A DNA stretch of 64,000 nt from Acinetobacter seifertii (GTDB taxonomy: Bacteria; Pseudomonadota; Gammaproteobacteria; Pseudomonadales; Moraxellaceae). The stretch covers positions 635,827 through 699,826 of the forward strand of contig NZ_KB851200.1 in NCBI RefSeq assembly GCF_000368065.1. The letters are read 5' to 3'. The number at the start of each line of letters is the position of its first letter. Position 1 is the stretch's first letter. The position numbers and the translations under genes are program-made. This document shows, one piece after another, positions 1-8,408 of this stretch. Below the pieces are notes generated by a model. That model was not told the origin of the DNA and searched no databases. It was given only the letters and a program-made list of their open reading frames with translations.

Positions 1-290
1 ATATGTTCTAGTGCTGAAATGGCCGTAGGTAAGCCTGCATAAAAAGCAATATGGGTAATGGCTTCAATAATTTGTTCTTTTGTGATGCCTTCAGTTAAGG
101 CATTTTTTATATGCCATTCAAGCTGCGAATAACGCCCTTGTAAAACAAGCGCAGTGATCGTAATAAAACAACGTGTTTGAGTATCAAGCATCTGTCTTTG
201 CCAGATATCCGCAAATAAATAGTCTTTGCCGAACTCATAAAGTTTGGGCGAAATCATTTCCAAATTATGAATATCAATTTTTCTGAACAT
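1..290 (-). CDS. Carboxymuconolactone decarboxylase-family protein (3' end cut off by window)
   Basis: The reverse strand from the ATG at 288-290 reads without a stop to the window edge. It starts MFRKIDIHNLEMI and contains the alpha-helical CMD/AhpD-like core (TRCFITITALVLQGRY, then EGITKEQIIEAITHIAFYAG). Helices of this kind in the family form small all-alpha decarboxylases or peroxidase-like proteins. The ITEAITHIAFYAGLP-type segment places it with the gamma-carboxymuconolactone decarboxylase-like proteins often paired with LysR regulators. The CxxC of AhpD is absent in the visible part, so alkylhydroperoxidase activity is unlikely. It is divergent from the LysR gene that follows, which probably controls it. 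The substrate cannot be read. The C-terminus lies outside the window. Confidence 0.8.
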   Translation of the reverse strand, partial: MFRKIDIHNLEMISPKLYEFGKDYLFADIWQRQMLDTQTRCFITITALVLQGRYSQLEWHIKNALTEGITKEQIIEAITHIAFYAGLPTAISALEH

Positions 291-382
291 TTTAGAACTC
301 AACATTGATGCTGTTGTTGCTAATATGGCAGTTTGATATAGTTAAAAAAATCAAAACTTTTCTAACTAATAATTCGGTTTTT

Positions 383-1267
383 ATGAATGATTATACTAAA
401 CCCCCAACCAATCTTGATTTAGATGCCTTACGTGCATTCGTTAAAGGAATCGAGCTAGGGAGTTATCAGCTAGCAGCACAACACTTATGTCGTTCACCAG
501 CCGCAATTAGTGCGCAATTAAAAAAGCTAGAGCAACAAACAAGTTGCCAGCTTCTTAGAAAACAGGGGCGGCTATTAGAATTAACCCCAAGTGGTGAATT
601 ATTGTTGAGCCATGCAAAAAACATGTTGGCTTTGAACGATACTGTGCTTTTAAAGCTGCATCAGACTCAAGCGAGTGGAGTCATTCGTTTTGGTTTACAA
701 GAAGATTTTGCTGAAGGAACCTTACAGCAACTTATCGCTCAGTTTATGTTGCAGCATCCAAACGTACAGTTTCAAATTCGGGTTGACCGCAACCTTAACT
801 TGATTGATAAAGTACAAAAGCAAGAGCTTGATTTAGCACTTATATGGCAGCAAAAACCAGTAATTGAAAACTTTCATGAGCTTAAAAGTGTAGAGACAAA
901 ATGGTTATTCTGTCCTCATCCCCATATCTTGCAAATCATTGAAAATAGAGCCTCCATACCACTTGTGGTATTACAACAACCTTGTATTTTAAGACAAATG
1001 GCTATTGAGGTACTTGAGCAAAAGGGTATTGCTTGGCATATTGCTTATGAGTGTAACTCAGTCCAAGGACTATGGCCTGCTATAAGGGCGGGGATTGGCA
1101 TTAGTCTAAGATCATGTTTTCAAATTCCACTAGATATTCAGACCATAGAAACTGATGTACTGCCTGAACTGGAGACTTTAAACTTTGGTCTTTATTTCAA
1201 TTCCACCACACAATCAGTACATATTATTCAGCAGTTTCAACAATATATTGAACAGCATCTGCGGTAA
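383..1267 (+). CDS. LysR-family transcriptional regulator
   Basis: This is a 294-residue DNA-binding regulator. The N-terminal winged helix-turn-helix is clear (DLDALRAFVKGIELGSYQLA, then RSPAAISAQLKKLEQQ, about residues 10-60). It is followed by a periplasmic-binding-protein-like effector domain to the C-terminus. The reading frame is open upstream to 305, but the hydrophobic extra N-terminus is unlike LysR proteins, so the ATG at 383 (MNDYTKPPTN) is chosen. It is transcribed away from the CMD-family gene at the window start with about 90 bp between them, the classic arrangement in which LysR regulates its divergent neighbour. The effector is unknown. Confidence 0.9.
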   Translation: MNDYTKPPTNLDLDALRAFVKGIELGSYQLAAQHLCRSPAAISAQLKKLEQQTSCQLLRKQGRLLELTPSGELLLSHAKNMLALNDTVLLKLHQTQASGVIRFGLQEDFAEGTLQQLIAQFMLQHPNVQFQIRVDRNLNLIDKVQKQELDLALIWQQKPVIENFHELKSVETKWLFCPHPHILQIIENRASIPLVVLQQPCILRQMAIEVLEQKGIAWHIAYECNSVQGLWPAIRAGIGISLRSCFQIPLDIQTIETDVLPELETLNFGLYFNSTTQSVHIIQQFQQYIEQHLR

Positions 1268-1274
1268 TTTTTTA

Positions 1275-1302
1275 TTGTCAAATTTGTATTGCCCAGTATA
1301 GT
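1275..1302 (+). promoter_or_regulatory. Candidate sigma70 promoter of the pqi operon
   Basis: TTGTCA (1275-1280) and TATAGT (1297-1302) are separated by 16 bp, about 80 bp before the first pqi gene. This is a consensus match only; no start site is known. Confidence 0.45.
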
Positions 1303-1381
1303 TTTTAGATTGCTTTATATTTTAATTTAACTTAGTAATAAAAGAGTTTGTGTAAAACAGTTAAAGAATAGCCCTTAGAGT

Positions 1382-1996
1382 ATGCCTATGAAGCTTAAAG
1401 AATTAGCAGGTTGCGAGGAGTGCGATACCGTCTATCGTAGAGTTCCGCTTGCTTATGGAAAAAGAGCTTATTGTGTTTGCTGTGGTGCAGAGCTTTATCG
1501 GCATACTAAGCCATTTACGACTTTATTGGCCCTTATTTTAACGGCCTTAATCGTATTTGTTATTGCCAATAGCTTTCCGATTGTAAAGATTGAATTGCAA
1601 GGGAATATATCTGAAACCACTTTATTGGGTGCCGTATGGGTCATGTTTCATTATGATCGAGCTTTTGTCGGTGTCTTAATTTTAATTACCACGTTTATTG
1701 TGCCACTTTCATATTTGTTATTAATGGCCTATGTACTGGGTACGGTCAGTATATTTAAAAGACGACCAAAATTTTTAGTAGTTGTCTTACGAACGCTTTA
1801 TTTTATGAGAGTCTGGGGAATGGTTGAGGTATTCCTGATTGGAATTTTGGTCACCCTTGTAAAGTTAATGGGTATGGTGCTTGTTATTCCAGAAATTGCC
1901 TTGTGGGCATTTGCGGTTTTGAGCCTATTGATGGTTTATATTACGTCCATAAAGGTGAGCGATATATGGAACGAAATTGATAGGTCACCACTATGA
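1382..1996 (+). CDS. pqiA: PqiA family membrane protein, N-terminal-half homologue
   Basis: This is a 204-residue inner-membrane protein corresponding to one half of E. coli PqiA. It begins with a cytoplasmic zinc-ribbon-like segment (CEECDTVYRR and YCVCCGAELY, about residues 11-39) and continues with four hydrophobic helices (about 48-70, 95-120, 143-165, 170-190). PqiA is the membrane partner of the MCE protein PqiB in a trans-envelope lipid-transport bridge. In E. coli the two zinc-ribbon/TM units are one polypeptide of about 417 residues. Here they are separate genes overlapping by 4 nt (ATGA), so translation is coupled to the next gene. It is the first gene of a four-gene operon. Confidence 0.9.
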   Translation: MPMKLKELAGCEECDTVYRRVPLAYGKRAYCVCCGAELYRHTKPFTTLLALILTALIVFVIANSFPIVKIELQGNISETTLLGAVWVMFHYDRAFVGVLILITTFIVPLSYLLLMAYVLGTVSIFKRRPKFLVVVLRTLYFMRVWGMVEVFLIGILVTLVKLMGMVLVIPEIALWAFAVLSLLMVYITSIKVSDIWNEIDRSPL

Positions 1997-2802
1997 AAAC
2001 GATAAAAAAAGTGACTGCACTCAAGGCCGAAAATACAGACATGGTTCTAAAGCAATATCCACGAGCCAAAGATCTATCGCTGATATTGTGTCACTGCTGT
2101 GGGTTATTAAACTCATCAAAAGTAGATAAAGTAGTCGCTGCTAAAAAGAATAAAGTTTTACGCTGCGTTAGATGTCGTAGTGTACTGCATGAGCGCAAAC
2201 AGGGAAGTTTAAACCGTACCTTTGCCCTAGTTGTTGCTGCGACTATTTTGTATATACCGGCTAACGTACTGCCGATGACAATAACCGACTCACTTTTAGG
2301 CAGCCAGAAAGATACCATCATGAGTGGTGTGATTTATTTTTGGCAAAATGGAGACTATTTAGTGTCGGTGGTCATTTTCATGGCCAGTATTTTTATTCCG
2401 ATGCTTAAGCTATTTATTTTGTATTTCCTATTATTGGTTGTATATATACAGTCATCGGCAGCTTGGAAATTTTCACCAGAGCAATGTATCAAACTTTACC
2501 GAATTGTAGAGTTTGTCGGACGTTGGTCTATGATTGACGTCTTTGTGGTCGCTTTATTAACTGCACTTATTCAGATTCAATCGCTTGCGACTATTTTGGC
2601 AGGGCCAGGTTCAATTGCGTTTGGTGCAGTTGTAGTCTTAACCATGTTTGCATCTTTAAGTTTTGACCCACGTATTATTTGGGATAATTTTTACGCATCC
2701 CAAAATACCAATAAACCCAATGATTTTTCTTCGGAAAAAACCACAGTTATTCAGGCAGAGCATTCGTCCTTGAATAATGATCCCATTAATCCCAGTCAAT
2801 AA
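1993..2802 (+). CDS. pqiA: PqiA family membrane protein, C-terminal-half homologue
   Basis: This 269-residue protein repeats the layout of its upstream neighbour. A two-part zinc ribbon (LCHCCGLLNSS and LRCVRCRSVLH, about residues 33-68) precedes four transmembrane helices (about 75-95, 122-150, 175-200, 207-225). A polar tail of about 40 residues follows. It presumably pairs with the preceding protein to rebuild a full PqiA. The start codon overlaps the upstream stop by 4 nt, and pqiB starts 8 nt after its stop. All four genes are therefore one tightly spaced operon. Confidence 0.9.
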   Translation: MKTIKKVTALKAENTDMVLKQYPRAKDLSLILCHCCGLLNSSKVDKVVAAKKNKVLRCVRCRSVLHERKQGSLNRTFALVVAATILYIPANVLPMTITDSLLGSQKDTIMSGVIYFWQNGDYLVSVVIFMASIFIPMLKLFILYFLLLVVYIQSSAAWKFSPEQCIKLYRIVEFVGRWSMIDVFVVALLTALIQIQSLATILAGPGSIAFGAVVVLTMFASLSFDPRIIWDNFYASQNTNKPNDFSSEKTTVIQAEHSSLNNDPINPSQ

Positions 2803-2809
2803 AAGAAAA

Positions 2810-4477
2810 ATGAGTATGTCTGAAAACAAAACAAACGGCGGTACATCAGATCATCATGAGACTGATGTTGAACTGGAAAACATGAATGATTTACCAGAAC
2901 CGCAAGAAAAGAAAAATCGGTGGAAACCTCTATTAATTTGGATAGTTCCATTGGTTGCACTTTTAATTGCACTTTCACTCGCAGTGAAAGCGTTGCTCTC
3001 TAATGGGCCAACAATTGAAGTATCTTTTCGTACAGCAGAAGGCTTAGTTGCAGGTAAAACAACTGTGCGCTATAAGCAGGTTGATATTGGTGTTGTACGG
3101 CAAATTGATCTGGCCGATGACCGCTCACATATTATTGCGCGAATTGATTTACGTAAAAATGCCAGCAACTTTGCCGCGCAAGATTCACGTTTTTGGGTAG
3201 TACGACCACGTATTGGGACAGGTGGCGTTTCAGGCATAGACACCTTATTGTCAGGTTCATATATTGAAGTAGATGGCGGTAAGTCACCCGAGAAAAAACT
3301 TGAATTTACAGGTTTAGAAATACCACCAGTGATTACTTCCGATGTACCGGGTAAAGAATTCTTTTTGAAAGCTGAGGATTTGGGATCTTTAGATATCGGC
3401 TCGCCGATTTATTACCGTCGAATTAACGTCGGACAAATTACTGCTTATAAGCTAGCTGATGACGGTAAAAGTGTGCAGCTTCAGACTTTTATTCGTGCAC
3501 CATACGATAAGTTTGTGACTACAGATGCACGCTTTTGGCAAGCAAGTGGTATTGATGTGAGTTTGAATGCTTCAGGCTTTAATTTAGATACTCAGTCGCT
3601 TGCGAGTATTGTTGCTGGCGGTATTGCTTTTGGTTTCCCTGAAAACTCAAATGCGACTGTAGCGGCCAATAAGAGCAGCTTTAATCTTTGGGACTCAAAA
3701 TCCGATGCGCTCAAAGAACCAGATGGTCAGCCACGTGGCGTGATTATGTACTTCGATCATTCACTTCGCGGTTTAGCTGCTGGTGCGCCAATTGATTTCA
3801 TGGGTATTGAAATTGGTAATGTTAAATCGATTAATGCGGAGTTCTATAATAACTATAAGCAAATTCGTATGCGCGTTGAGGCGGTCATTTATCCGTCACG
3901 TGTTGAAAATGGACAGGCACTCAATCCAAATAGCAACATTTTCAAAGATTTTGTTGAGCATGGATGGCGTGCGCAGATGAGAACGGGCAACCTCTTAACA
4001 GGCCAAAACTATATTGCCTTAGATAAGTTCCCTAAAGCGAAACCAGCTAGCTTACAAATTTTGAGTGATAACCGTGTGGTGATTCCAACCACTCCAACAG
4101 AGTTGAGTGGCTTACAGGCACAGGTTTCTCAAATTGCCGATAAGTTAACTAAATTCCCATTAGTTGAAATTGGGCAAGATGTTCGTAAAACGCTTAAGAA
4201 TATGAATACAGCTATTGAGTCTACCGACAAGCTGGTTAAACAGTTAGATGGTAAAGTTGCACCTGGTTTACAAGCAACCTTAGACGATGTTCGTAAAACT
4301 GTAAGATCGTCCGAGTCTATTTTGTCGAGCGATGCGCCGTTACAACAAGACGTACGTAAAGCATTGCAGCAAATGACACGTGCAGCAGCTTCATTACAGC
4401 TCATGGCAGATTATATTGAGCAACATCCTGAATCAATTATTCGTGGTAAGACACCAGAGGCCGATGATGAAAAATAA
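2810..4477 (+). CDS. pqiB: PqiB, MCE-domain lipid-transport protein
   Basis: This is a 555-residue envelope protein with a cytoplasmic polar N-terminus, one signal-anchor helix (IWIVPLVALLIALSLAVKAL, about residues 43-65) and three successive MCE domains. Each MCE domain starts with a segment such as PTIEVSFRTAEGLVAGKT, and the third with GVIMYFDHSLRGLAAGAP. A long helical C-terminal region follows. In E. coli PqiB the MCE rings stack and the helices form a channel across the periplasm for lipids. The track frame opens at 2777, but that start lies inside the upstream gene; the ATG at 2810 or 2816 follows the upstream stop and is preferred. The C-terminus overlaps pqiC by 11 nt. Confidence 0.93.
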   Translation: MSMSENKTNGGTSDHHETDVELENMNDLPEPQEKKNRWKPLLIWIVPLVALLIALSLAVKALLSNGPTIEVSFRTAEGLVAGKTTVRYKQVDIGVVRQIDLADDRSHIIARIDLRKNASNFAAQDSRFWVVRPRIGTGGVSGIDTLLSGSYIEVDGGKSPEKKLEFTGLEIPPVITSDVPGKEFFLKAEDLGSLDIGSPIYYRRINVGQITAYKLADDGKSVQLQTFIRAPYDKFVTTDARFWQASGIDVSLNASGFNLDTQSLASIVAGGIAFGFPENSNATVAANKSSFNLWDSKSDALKEPDGQPRGVIMYFDHSLRGLAAGAPIDFMGIEIGNVKSINAEFYNNYKQIRMRVEAVIYPSRVENGQALNPNSNIFKDFVEHGWRAQMRTGNLLTGQNYIALDKFPKAKPASLQILSDNRVVIPTTPTELSGLQAQVSQIADKLTKFPLVEIGQDVRKTLKNMNTAIESTDKLVKQLDGKVAPGLQATLDDVRKTVRSSESILSSDAPLQQDVRKALQQMTRAAASLQLMADYIEQHPESIIRGKTPEADDEK

Positions 4478-5174
4478 AAATACTCTATCTTTTCAACATC
4501 CTAAAGCAGCCAAATGGCTGCTTGGGAGCGGCCTGTTTTTTATGGCAGTTGCTATGACGGCCTGTTCGAGTTCACCAACGCCGAACTACTATACGATTAG
4601 TCCTAAAATAACTCCGGCAGTTAGTTCAAGTATTCGAGTTATTGAAGTTCTACCGGTTGGTCTTCCAGACCGTTTAGACCGTGCGCCTTTGGTGCTACAA
4701 GACAGTAGTGGCAAGTCTACGGTGTTAAACAATGAGCGCTGGACGTCGACTATGAGTACACAATTACGCGATACACTATCGGCAGGTTTACAGCAAAAAT
4801 TAGGCGCAATTGACAGTTATAGCAGTGGGCTTGCTGGAAACAATCAGCCTTTATATCGAGTTTCTACAGACTTTTCTCATTTTGATATTGTTGATAAAAG
4901 TTATATTAATATTGCGGTGTCTTGGGTCGTGAAGCGTCAAATACCCCCAACTCAATTAGAGTCATCTAATCCAAAAGTCATTACCAATGCAGGATCTCAG
5001 CTCAATTGTCGAATTGCGTTTAAACAGTCAATTGATCAGAAAGCTAAGAAAATGGATGCAATTGTAAGTGCTTCAAGTGAGGCGATGGGCCAGATTATTA
5101 ATTCGGTTTCTTCTTCAATTGTGGCATTAGATTCAAACAAAAAAGTAGTGATCACGAATGGTGTTTGTTCGTAG
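4467..5174 (+). CDS. pqiC: PqiC, outer-membrane lipoprotein partner of PqiB
   Basis: This is a lipoprotein of about 235 residues with the ABC-type transport auxiliary (PqiC/YmbA) fold. A signal sequence ends in a lipobox (VAMTACSSS), with the acylated Cys near residue 33. The family phrases NYYTISP, IRVIEVLPVGLPDRLDRAPLV and NNERWTSTMSTQLRDTLS are visible. PqiC forms a ring at the outer membrane that receives the PqiB tube. Two ATGs in tandem (4464, 4467) are possible. AGAGG at 4456-4460 favours 4467. A strong hairpin terminator ends the operon. Confidence 0.9.
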   Translation: MKNKNTLSFQHPKAAKWLLGSGLFFMAVAMTACSSSPTPNYYTISPKITPAVSSSIRVIEVLPVGLPDRLDRAPLVLQDSSGKSTVLNNERWTSTMSTQLRDTLSAGLQQKLGAIDSYSSGLAGNNQPLYRVSTDFSHFDIVDKSYINIAVSWVVKRQIPPTQLESSNPKVITNAGSQLNCRIAFKQSIDQKAKKMDAIVSASSEAMGQIINSVSSSIVALDSNKKVVITNGVCS

Positions 5175-5190
5175 TAAAATTTGCTAACAC

Positions 5191-5227
5191 AAGCCTTTAT
5201 CTGTCTAAAAACAGATAAAGGCTTTTT
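5191..5227. terminator. Bidirectional rho-independent terminator
   Basis: A 13-bp stem (AAGCCTTTATCTG / CAGATAAAGGCTT) with an 8-nt loop is followed by a T-run on the plus strand and preceded by A residues. It separates the pqi operon from the convergent hydroxyisourate hydrolase gene. Confidence 0.85.
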
Positions 5228-5231
5228 TATT

Positions 5232-5633
5232 TTAGTTGCCTCTGTAGGTTGAGTAACCGTAAGGGCTGAGCAGTAACGGAATATGGTAGTGGTTTACGCT
5301 GCCGTCCACTTTAAAAATCACAGGTACTTCACTAAAGAACGTTTGCTGTTTGTTCTTTTTAAACCAGTCTTCAGTTTTAAAGGTAACTTTATAAACCCCT
5401 TGCTCTAGTTTTTTATTTTCTGGATAGAGTGCAGTAATACGGCCATTTGAATCAGTCACTTGCTGGTTGAGTTTTACCCACTGATTATTGGTGTTTTTTT
5501 CTAAAACGACTTCAACCTGAGAAGAGGGTAAACCCGTTTCTAAATTTAACACATGCACACTCAGCGGATTAGTTTGTGCAAATGTAGCCGAAGCTATAAA
5601 TAACGAAGATAAAGCAATAAATGATTTTGCCAT
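5232..5633 (-). CDS. hiuH: 5-hydroxyisourate hydrolase (transthyretin-like), secreted
   Basis: This is a 133-residue transthyretin-fold enzyme that opens the ring of 5-hydroxyisourate in urate catabolism. An N-terminal signal peptide (cleavage near TFAQ, residue 20) sends it to the periplasm, as in E. coli HiuH/YedX. Family signatures are LSVHVLNLETGLP at the start of the mature domain and the C-terminal tetrapeptide YRGN in place of the usual YRGS. The Ser-to-Asn change at the last residue is noteworthy but probably tolerated. No other uricase-pathway gene is nearby. The gene lies directly downstream of the GlcG-like gene (14 bp apart). Both are divergent from an HprRS-like regulator pair, as hiuH is in E. 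coli. Confidence 0.9.
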   Translation of the reverse strand: MAKSFIALSSLFIASATFAQTNPLSVHVLNLETGLPSSQVEVVLEKNTNNQWVKLNQQVTDSNGRITALYPENKKLEQGVYKVTFKTEDWFKKNKQQTFFSEVPVIFKVDGSVNHYHIPLLLSPYGYSTYRGN

Positions 5634-5647
5634 GTTGAACTAACTCC

Positions 5648-6136
5648 TTATGAATTAAAAACGGTTTCAATGGCTTTGCTTGCGCATTGATTGTCATTTT
5701 GTGCACCGCCAGCACCCGCAACGCCAATTGCTCCGATTACTTGGTTCTCAAAACGGACAGGTACGCCACCGCCTAACAAAAGTAAATTCGCTATGGTGGT
5801 TAAATTTTTTGCATCGGGGTTTTGGTTACTGTTTTGGCTTAAAACTAAGGTCGATGTTTTGGTAGATAACGCGGTATAGGCTTTTTTCTCGGCAGCCATT
5901 AAATTATGTGGCCCCACCAGCTCATGCCGTTCGGCAGTTAAAGGATTACCGCCGCGATCTACAACAACAACCGCAATGTTTTGATTTAATTTTTTGCATG
6001 CCTCTTTAGCACTGTCAGCTAACAGGTGGGCAGTTTTTAGATCTAACGAATAAACTTGATTCAAAGCAGGGGGCTGTGCAAAAGTACTATTACCAAATAG
6101 CACGGCTGTTAACATCAGCCAGTTCAATTTTTTCAT
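5648..6136 (-). CDS. Secreted GlcG/HbpS-like (DUF336) protein
   Basis: This is a 162-residue protein with a signal peptide (about residues 1-20, cut near TFAQPP) and a heme-degrading/heme-binding HbpS-GlcG domain. Diagnostic stretches are NIAVVVVDRGGNPL, KKAYTALSTKTST and the glycine-rich GGGVPVRFENQVIGAIGVAGA. Family members bind heme or act as redox-sensing accessory proteins; the exact role is often unknown. It heads a two-gene unit with hiuH and starts about 65 bp from the predicted HprR operator. Control by the neighbouring two-component system is therefore likely. No catalytic assignment is possible from sequence alone. Confidence 0.85.
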   Translation of the reverse strand: MKKLNWLMLTAVLFGNSTFAQPPALNQVYSLDLKTAHLLADSAKEACKKLNQNIAVVVVDRGGNPLTAERHELVGPHNLMAAEKKAYTALSTKTSTLVLSQNSNQNPDAKNLTTIANLLLLGGGVPVRFENQVIGAIGVAGAGGAQNDNQCASKAIETVFNS

Positions 6137-6201
6137 GTTGATTGCCTCTATGTTGCTTTGAAAATCTTAAACAAATTGCTTAATTTCAAGCATGACAATC
6201 A

Positions 6202-6219
6202 CATTACAAAGTTGTCATC
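6202..6219. promoter_or_regulatory. Predicted HprR/CusR-type operator
   Basis: The imperfect palindrome CATTACAAAGTTGTCATC lies between the divergent GlcG-like gene and the response-regulator gene. It matches the E. coli HprR box, as remembered (CATTACAAAATTGTAATG), at 15 of 18 positions, and also resembles the related CusR box (TGACAA-N2-TTGTCA). A further half-site-like TGACAA lies at 6193-6198. The box ends 21 bp before the regulator ATG, suggesting autoregulation as well as control of the divergent pair. Confidence 0.65.
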
Positions 6220-6240
6220 TTTCAAATGAGTCTCTAAAAA

Positions 6241-6912
6241 ATGCGTATCCTTATTATTGAAGATGAGATCAAGATCGCCACTTATTTGGTCAAAGGATTA
6301 AAAGAATCCGGCTATCAAGCAGAGTGTGTTCACTTAGGGCTTCAAGGTTTGGAAATGCTAAAAAGGGATCAATATGATTTGCTTATTCTTGATGTGATGT
6401 TGCCTGACATAGACGGCTGGAGCGTATTACAGGTCCTACGCCAGTTTTCAAAAATTCCGGTGATTTTCTTAACGGCAAAAGATCAGGTGATGGATAGAGT
6501 GAAAGGGTTAGAGTTAGGTGCAGATGATTATCTGGCTAAGCCTTTTTCCTATATTGAACTGTTGGCACGCATTAAAAGTTTGTTAAGACGACAGCAATAT
6601 CTGCAAGAAAACGAGCTGTCTATTAGCGATTTAAAAATGGATTTGGTTAGTCATAAAGTATGGCGTAGTGGCAAGTTAATTGAGCTGAGTAAGACCGAAT
6701 TTAATTTGTTGCGTTACCTGTTGCTCAACAAAGAGCAAATCGTGACGCGCAGACAAATTGGTTCCGAGGTTTGGAATATTAACTTTGACACCGATACCAA
6801 CTTTATTGACGTCGCGGTACGCCGTTTACGAAGCAAAATTGATGAAGCCTATGAGTTAAAACTCATTCATACCATACGTGGCTTGGGCTATAAAATTTCG
6901 GTTAGCTTATGA
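6241..6912 (+). CDS. hprR: OmpR-family response regulator, HprR/CusR type
   Basis: This is a 223-residue regulator. The receiver domain (1-115) has acidic residues E7/D8, phospho-acceptor D51 (LLILDVMLPD) and the conserved lysine in YLAKPFSY. The C-terminal winged helix runs from about 125 to 223 (KTEFNLLRYLLLNKEQIVTR, then IRGLGYKI). The subfamily is the one annotated as heavy-metal response regulator (CusR, CopR, HprR/YedW). The adjacency to hiuH and the HprR-like box favour HprR, which in E. coli answers hydrogen peroxide/hypochlorite stress through HprS. No metal-efflux genes are present beside it. The start overlaps nothing; its stop overlaps the kinase start by 4 nt. Confidence 0.85.
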   Translation: MRILIIEDEIKIATYLVKGLKESGYQAECVHLGLQGLEMLKRDQYDLLILDVMLPDIDGWSVLQVLRQFSKIPVIFLTAKDQVMDRVKGLELGADDYLAKPFSYIELLARIKSLLRRQQYLQENELSISDLKMDLVSHKVWRSGKLIELSKTEFNLLRYLLLNKEQIVTRRQIGSEVWNINFDTDTNFIDVAVRRLRSKIDEAYELKLIHTIRGLGYKISVSL

Positions 6913-8312
6913 ACTTTAAATTACTACGTTCGCTTGAAGTCCGTATTACATTACTGGTCACGCTTTGTTCTGCCTTAATTTTATGTTCCGTCGGCTTTAT
7001 GACCTATTTAGGTATTAACCAGATTTTATTAAAGCAGCAAGATAAAGCTTTAGCAGAGCGAATTAACCGTTTGGAAATTTTGCTACAAGACAGCGAAAAT
7101 GTAGAGCAAATTATTGCGCGGCCTAAGCTGTATCAAAACATGCTTGGCAATCAAGACAACTTGTTTCTGCTCATCCATAAAGATAAAGCTTTAATTAATA
7201 TCAATCCGCTTCATATTCAGTTACCTGAGTTTACAGAAAAAAACACTCTTCAATTTCAAGATTTAGCCAATAACCCATATCCAACCCGAATTGCTTGGAA
7301 AACCATAACGATTAATCAAGAGCCTTATTTGCTCATTGCAGGTAAACAGTGGTCGGAACGCATCAATATTCTTTTACCTTTTCAAGAAAGTCTCTTGATG
7401 TATGTGGTCGGGGGCGTGTTTGCGATCTTTGTGCTTTGCATTTTAGCGTGCCATTTAGGTTTACGGTCGCTACAACAGCTTCGCAAGCAAACTCACTCTA
7501 TTAACGTAAACCAGCTACAGAAACGGTTAAATCTCTCAAATTCTCCTTTAGAAGTTGAGCTGCTTTCAAAAGATATAAACCACATGCTTGAGCGTATTGA
7601 AAAAGGCTATATGCAGCTCAACCGTTTTTCTGAAGATATCGCTCATGAGTTCCGTACGCCTTTAAATAATTTGATTGGGCAAACCGAGATTGCTTTAACT
7701 GGTGAACGTTCGATTGAGCAATATGAAGATTTGCTGGTGTCTCATTTAGATGACTACCACAGATTAAAACGCATGATTGATAGCATGCTTTTCTTGGCAA
7801 GAGCCGATCAGAGAATGGTTCTTGTAAACAAACAAGATATAAATATCCAAGACGTTATAGATAACCTATGCCAAATTTTTGAATATCAAGCCGAGGAACA
7901 AGACTGCCATTTTAGTTTAAATTTAGAAGCCCAAAAGTTATTTGCAGATCCTGAGCTATTTCAAAGAGCAGTTTATAACTTGATTTTAAATGCACTGGTT
8001 CATGGTGGGAATAAGCGAACTATTTTTATTAAAAGTAAATATAAGACACTTGATCACAAGAAAGTGGTGAGCCTAAGTGTGATAACCAGTGGTATTTCAA
8101 TTGCTGAACATCAACTTGAGCATCTTTTTGAAAGATTCTACCAATGCCACTCAAGTCGAAGTGATGAGAACCAGACAGGTGGATTAGGGTTATCAATTGT
8201 CGCTTCAATTATGGATTTACATGAGGGTCTTTACCGCGTTTATAACACGGTTGAAGGTGTGTGCTTTGAGCTTGATTTTCCAGTTCTAGACACTTCAAAA
8301 ATATTAAATTAA
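6909..8312 (+). CDS. hprS: Sensor histidine kinase, HprS/CusS type
   Basis: This is a 467-residue membrane kinase. One TM helix at about 13-35 and another at about 160-180 flank a periplasmic sensor loop of about 120 residues. A HAMP region, the H-box (SEDIAHEFRTPLNN, phospho-His near 246), an N-box (NLILNALVHGG) and a G-box (QTGGLGLSIVASIM) follow. The domain order and phrases match heavy-metal/HprS kinases. It is translationally coupled to the response regulator (ATGA). Which signal it senses cannot be read; the E. coli HprS relies on a periplasmic cysteine and methionines, and this copy's loop contains no Cys that I can see. A hydrogen-peroxide role is inferred from synteny. Confidence 0.85.
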   Translation: MNFKLLRSLEVRITLLVTLCSALILCSVGFMTYLGINQILLKQQDKALAERINRLEILLQDSENVEQIIARPKLYQNMLGNQDNLFLLIHKDKALININPLHIQLPEFTEKNTLQFQDLANNPYPTRIAWKTITINQEPYLLIAGKQWSERINILLPFQESLLMYVVGGVFAIFVLCILACHLGLRSLQQLRKQTHSINVNQLQKRLNLSNSPLEVELLSKDINHMLERIEKGYMQLNRFSEDIAHEFRTPLNNLIGQTEIALTGERSIEQYEDLLVSHLDDYHRLKRMIDSMLFLARADQRMVLVNKQDINIQDVIDNLCQIFEYQAEEQDCHFSLNLEAQKLFADPELFQRAVYNLILNALVHGGNKRTIFIKSKYKTLDHKKVVSLSVITSGISIAEHQLEHLFERFYQCHSSRSDENQTGGLGLSIVASIMDLHEGLYRVYNTVEGVCFELDFPVLDTSKILN

Positions 8313-8408
8313 ATACTTAATAGCGCTCATTAATTTTTAAAATTCACACTTTGTTCACAGCACTCTGGAGTATGGTTAAGCATATTAAATAAATATAGGA
8401 GGATCATT

